Positions 59,921 through 64,000 of a DNA stretch of 64,000 nt are shown here, in pieces (within the stretch, counting starts at the first letter, position 1; each line of letters begins with the position of its first letter). The translations under genes and the position numbers were made by a program. The stretch comes from Phoronis australis (taxonomy: Eukaryota; Phoronida; Phoronidae), in NCBI GenBank assembly GCA_002633005.1, contig NMRA01000241.1, positions 290,952 through 354,951 on the forward strand. The letters are read 5' to 3'. Below the pieces are notes generated by a model, which saw nothing but the letters and a program-made list of their open reading frames with translations, made no database searches and was not told the DNA's origin.

Positions 59921-61999
59921 ATCGCTTCCAAGCGCTTACCCCTGAGCATGTGCGTCCTGTAAAGCAACCTGTCTGTTTACAAAAGAGCTAGCGAAAGCCC
60001 TGGAAGTTTTGATGTAACCCAAACGTTTATGAAAGCGCCCACAAAACTGACACTTGTAACCGTCCACATGAGTGGCGTTTTTGCCACAAGCGAAAGTGCT
60101 TCCGAAAACGCTAGCTAGTTTTTGAACGAGCTATATGATCACATTTTTTTGGCGGCATAAAAAACTTCAGTTAATTAAAAGTAAGCCTGCACTTCCCTGC
60201 ATCTCTGTCTGATGGCTGTCTGCCCGTGTGTCTGTTCGTTTATCTTTTTTCTGTGACGGAAACAAACCAACTCTAAAACACAAACGGAAGAAAATGAAGC
60301 CGTTCGAGAAAGGCAGGTCACGGATTTGATTGAGCACAACGTCGACATGGTGGAGAACTATTTCGACGTGGTGCTCGGTCAAGTCGACGTGGTAGATCAC
60401 CACATCGTTGCTATGAGTTATGTCCCCGTTAGCATCCCTACCTCTTCACCAAGGCAATGTGTGGCAACTTTCGTAGCACGTAACTCCGTCTTAGTGGACA
60501 ACTGGTACGAATGCGATGCAGTCACTATATAGCCCAAGTGTAACACTTGGTGATTCTGGTCTCCAGTATATTACATTTTCGTTATTATTTTTACTTTTAA
60601 AACATACATTCAGTCATACACAGACAATATAAACAAGCAGTTAAACTGAACTGGGATGATTAGGAACAATAAGTTGATTTTATCTGCTCTCCCAGTCACT
60701 CACAATCATACTCGGCCACTATAATATTTTTTCAGTCTTCAACGAACAGAAGAATCGTTAAATTACCTTTTATTACCCCAGGAATCCCGAATTACTACAG
60801 CAAAGTTACCACCCCTTTCATTTAAAACAAAACTGCTTCTTCTGTGAGACTGCAGTATGTAGAGCATCGTAAACACTTTAGTCTGGAATGCTAATCTTTT
60901 TGTTCATGGGTGAAAAATGACATTAACTACCTTGGGAGAACGCTCTTGGAAAACCAATTAATGAGAGTCTTCGAAGAACCATTGCCATTTGAAAACTATC
61001 GGATTTAGCCATTAAGAACCAACGAATGGTTTAATCGCCTCGTTTCCCCTGAGTTTTCGAGAAACAATCTTAGCAGTCATCATGACTGAATTTTAGTAGC
61101 AGGAAAGTGTTCATTGAAGACATATGTCACGTCAGGATTACTCAAGTTCTTGAAAGTTGACTTGTCGAGGTTAGTTTTTGAAGTGTTCTAAGCTAGTCTT
61201 GTGTGTGCTTGCTAGGTCTAATTTGGTGTTGTTTGATGGTTCAACAACAGCGTTCCGAGTATGCCGTGTAAGCCAATCTACCAATTGTTAAATTTTCTGA
61301 TAACACGTAGAAGAGTCAACTTATGTTTTCACATTTTTTTAAAAGCTGGAAAATGTTTTAACAAGATAAAAAGGTCATTCCCAGATTATGCACCAGTATT
61401 CACCGAAACTTATTTAACACTGAAATTTTTTCAGCTAATTTTGACTTTCAAGCAAACTGCCATTAACCCGGTCTCCAAACAGAAACCCTTGTGCATTTAT
61501 TACTACACAAGTCCTTCATTGAAAAACTATGAAACTAAAGCAAATAACTTTGGCGACGGAGGGTTGGTGCGTCGACTGAATAATCTGGCGCTACCCGTAT
61601 TGGGGTAGCTCAAGCTACCGGGACGGCCCTCAAACTGCTTGCAGCTTAGGACCCTGAGAAACCATAGTCTGCACTGATGCAAGAGCAGTAAGACCTTTGG
61701 AAGCGCCTTCACATCCCTAGTAATAGCCTTTACGTCTTGACATGACAAGGCAAAATTCTCCTCGACAAATGACTTGTCGCGTAGTCAACGTTGTCAGTTA
61801 AAGTTGGGCGATTCAAATGTGAATGAGCAATGTCACACAACTTGTTGAAGTATGCGTGCGTTGACCTAGCAAACATTTGTGAAGCGATCGTAACGATTCG
61901 ATGAATGAATTAATAAGAAAGAGATCTGATGATACTGTGGATCCAGACTGTCCCAAACGGCACAATGATATTTTTTAGAACTCGCCCGTGCACGGCTCA
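59921..61999. other. Intergenic with a 21-bp minisatellite
   Basis: Apart from the repeat at 60332-60415, no feature is recognised. The 115-codon frame at 61261-61608 lacks family resemblance. Confidence 0.4.
60332..60415 (+). repeat. 21-bp tandem repeat encoding a heptad in the open frame
   Basis: Four diverged 21-bp units translate as EHNVDMV, ENYFDVV, LGQVDVV and DHHIVAM. They keep one open frame and share GTCGACGTGGT-type cores. Confidence 0.6.
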
Positions 62000-62360
62000 T
62001 TAAAAGGACACTAAACGCGGTTTTGGCCCATAACGCATATTAAAACCGATTTTCACATCCAGTTCTCTGAAACAGAGCAATGTTCTATAACCTTTGATAA
62101 CTCTAAAAGATTAGAACATAGGTCTTTGGAGACTGGTAAACGGAGAAGCGTGACCTACGCTTCGGGCGAGTTACATGTGCAACTGTTGGGAAATACTGTC
62201 CACCAAGAATCTTAATATCCAGTCTCTGACACAAAGAGTACGAGTTTTCAGTTGAATTGCGCTTTTATCACTAAAGTGGGGCATCAACGGTGCATTAGTA
62301 GGTGACAGAACAAGGATTGTTTGGTTGAACTCACCAAAACAGGGTTTAGTATCCATTTAA
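62000..62360. mobile_element. TTAA-flanked MITE
   Basis: The left end TTAAAAGGACACTAAACGCG and the complement of the right end TTAAATGGATACTAAACCCT continue into GGTTTTGG/TGTTTTGG, forming about 27-bp inverted ends with TTAA at both borders (361 bp). Confidence 0.72.
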
Positions 62361-64000
62361 AGTTTTCAGTGGCGCATTGTCTTTGATCGCTTAGCTCCTA
62401 CCAACCGGTACATCAACTATTGTGTAGGACGGATGTCTTTACGTTCAATACATTGCCGCGGCAATATTACACATTGCATTCGAACAACCGCCGAGGCAGA
62501 CTATCCAAACTAACGTCCATATTACCGAAACAACGAAACAGTGACAATACTGGGGATCTGCAATATACTGTACAATTGACGGCTGTCAGCCCATGTCGAC
62601 GTGTTTTATAACATAATCAGTGAAAACGAGCTGCATTTCTCTAAGCTCCAAACCTTTATTCGGATCAATGTGGTGATGGAATGCAAATGTTTAGAGCTTT
62701 CCTCCCTCTTCTGCCTAGAGGTGGAAACACACTGAGAGAGTCTTTCTACATGGCGTATCGAAGTCATGCGCTTGAGCAGCGCGAGCGATTTATAGTATTG
62801 TCAGAGACCTTAGAAACCATAGACATCACATAGTTTAGTATATGTCTATGGCAGAGACCTATCGTCTTTGGTGTTGTTTTTCCCGTCCCGAGACACGAGA
62901 CCACGGTTTCGAGTTGAACACTGGGTAGAGCAAATTTAACAAGCTGATTTTTTACATTGCGGTCTATGGAACGCGAACAAAATGCTATTTTTTAAATAGC
63001 TAGTAGATAGCTAAAACATCGCTTGATAACAAATGTATGCCATCGGTACGCGGATGCTGCTGGGTTTTTTTTGTACACAGAATCTTCCAGGCTATTCATA
63101 GCTTTTATCCCTCAGACTCAGCTTCGTTGGGCTGTCGATGCCGGTGAAAGTAAACAATTGCGATTGTAATAAGTCTTCAATTGAAATAATTTAAAGACTT
63201 AATTTTACTTTGTGTCCAGGCTAATCAACAGTATCAATACTGACCTTGGGGTAAATTTCGTGAAAACGTGACCGACACTGCTAATTACAGAATTTTACCG
63301 ACAACATTGGCATTTTACTGGCGTTCCAAAATTAAGCATATGGGGTTCTCGGGAAGAAAAACGAGTTAGTGACAATCTTGGCTGAGTTGCATAAAGCTTC
63401 AAAAGTTATCCGCTGGATAAGTTTGTTTGTTGCATTACGTCAGGGGCATTGTTCAACAATAACAACGTGACGCGTGATAATGCGACGTCATTGATGCTAT
63501 ACGGCGTATAACTTTTATGCAACTGGGCCCAGTGGTGGGAATTGCATAATTGCTGCCACTTGATAATCTAATGGACATCTCTGGAAAAATATCGTACTTA
63601 CATAGGATGCGCACGTGGATTGGTTTGTTTACATTATTTACCTAATTACATACTCAAGATGGTGGACGAAACTGTGGACTCGTGCATTTATTCCAAAACG
63701 TAACCACTTTGTAAGATGAAGAAAAAATGCTCAACGTAGGGAATATGATCAAATGAACTCAATACCGGGTTAATGTTTCTACACTTCCCTGTACAATTCG
63801 TTATTGCGTTCCGACAAGGGTACTACGGATGGCCAGGTGTCAATGACTTCGATAGCAGTATAAAATCCATCGTCGATAGGACAACTTGAATTCTTGAGTA
63901 AAAATAGTTTCGACTCAAATTACCTGAAATCCTCCCAAATAGCCTTTCCTAACATTCTTAAGTTCCTGTGGACTCGGAGTCGGGATTAACCGCAGATTAA
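62361..64000. other. Intergenic to the window end
   Basis: A small hairpin insertion lies at 62802-62860. Otherwise nothing is recognised. Confidence 0.45.
62802..62860. repeat. Small hairpin flanked by a 9-bp direct repeat
   Basis: CCATAGACAT (62817-62826) pairs with ATGTCTATGG (62842-62851). CAGAGACCT occurs at 62802-62810 and 62852-62860, consistent with a tiny insertion with target duplication. Confidence 0.75.

Overview
This window is AT-rich eukaryotic (animal) DNA. It has one well-supported protein gene with GT-AG introns, a long gene-poor flank, and many decayed transposons, miniature inverted-repeat elements (MITEs), foldback elements and tandem repeats. The non-LTR retrotransposon remnant, the HDEL-ending secretory protein and the repeats carrying CTCF-like motifs fit an invertebrate, possibly an invertebrate deuterostome. 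I cannot name the species from sequence alone.

The only confident gene lies on the + strand at 11080-23661. Eight coding exons join in frame (1260 nt, 419 residues). The predicted protein has an N-terminal signal peptide, a JmjC/cupin_8 oxygenase fold, a C-terminal segment resembling degenerate EF-hands, and a terminal HDEL ER-retrieval signal, so it is predicted to be an ER-luminal JmjC protein. Where JmjC enzymes carry the metal-binding H-x-D, this protein reads H-Y-H, which would make an all-histidine triad with the distal His274.

Region by region. 1-6300: copies of a repeat carrying CTCF-like motifs, a segment with YY1/ETS-like motifs and palindromes, and a foldback-element copy interrupted by the CTCF-like repeat. 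6300-10880: mostly featureless, with another foldback copy and a weak minus-strand coding candidate. 11080-23661: the JmjC gene; its introns hold a 47-bp minisatellite, inverted G-rich/C-rich arrays and a full foldback palindrome. 23662-28660: 3' flank with nothing convincing. 28668-33062: tandem repeats of several kinds, including one with a perfect DR1 nuclear-receptor motif, and large palindromes. 33070-64000: no recognisable host gene. This part holds TTAA-flanked MITEs (two copies of one family, one of them interrupted by another MITE), a pair of GGCCCGTTCC-ended MITEs, a dead LINE on the minus strand (about 47470-48640) and several short hairpins.

No gene cluster or operon-like system is visible. 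The interest lies in the unusual metal site of the ER JmjC protein and in repeats that carry regulatory-looking motifs.
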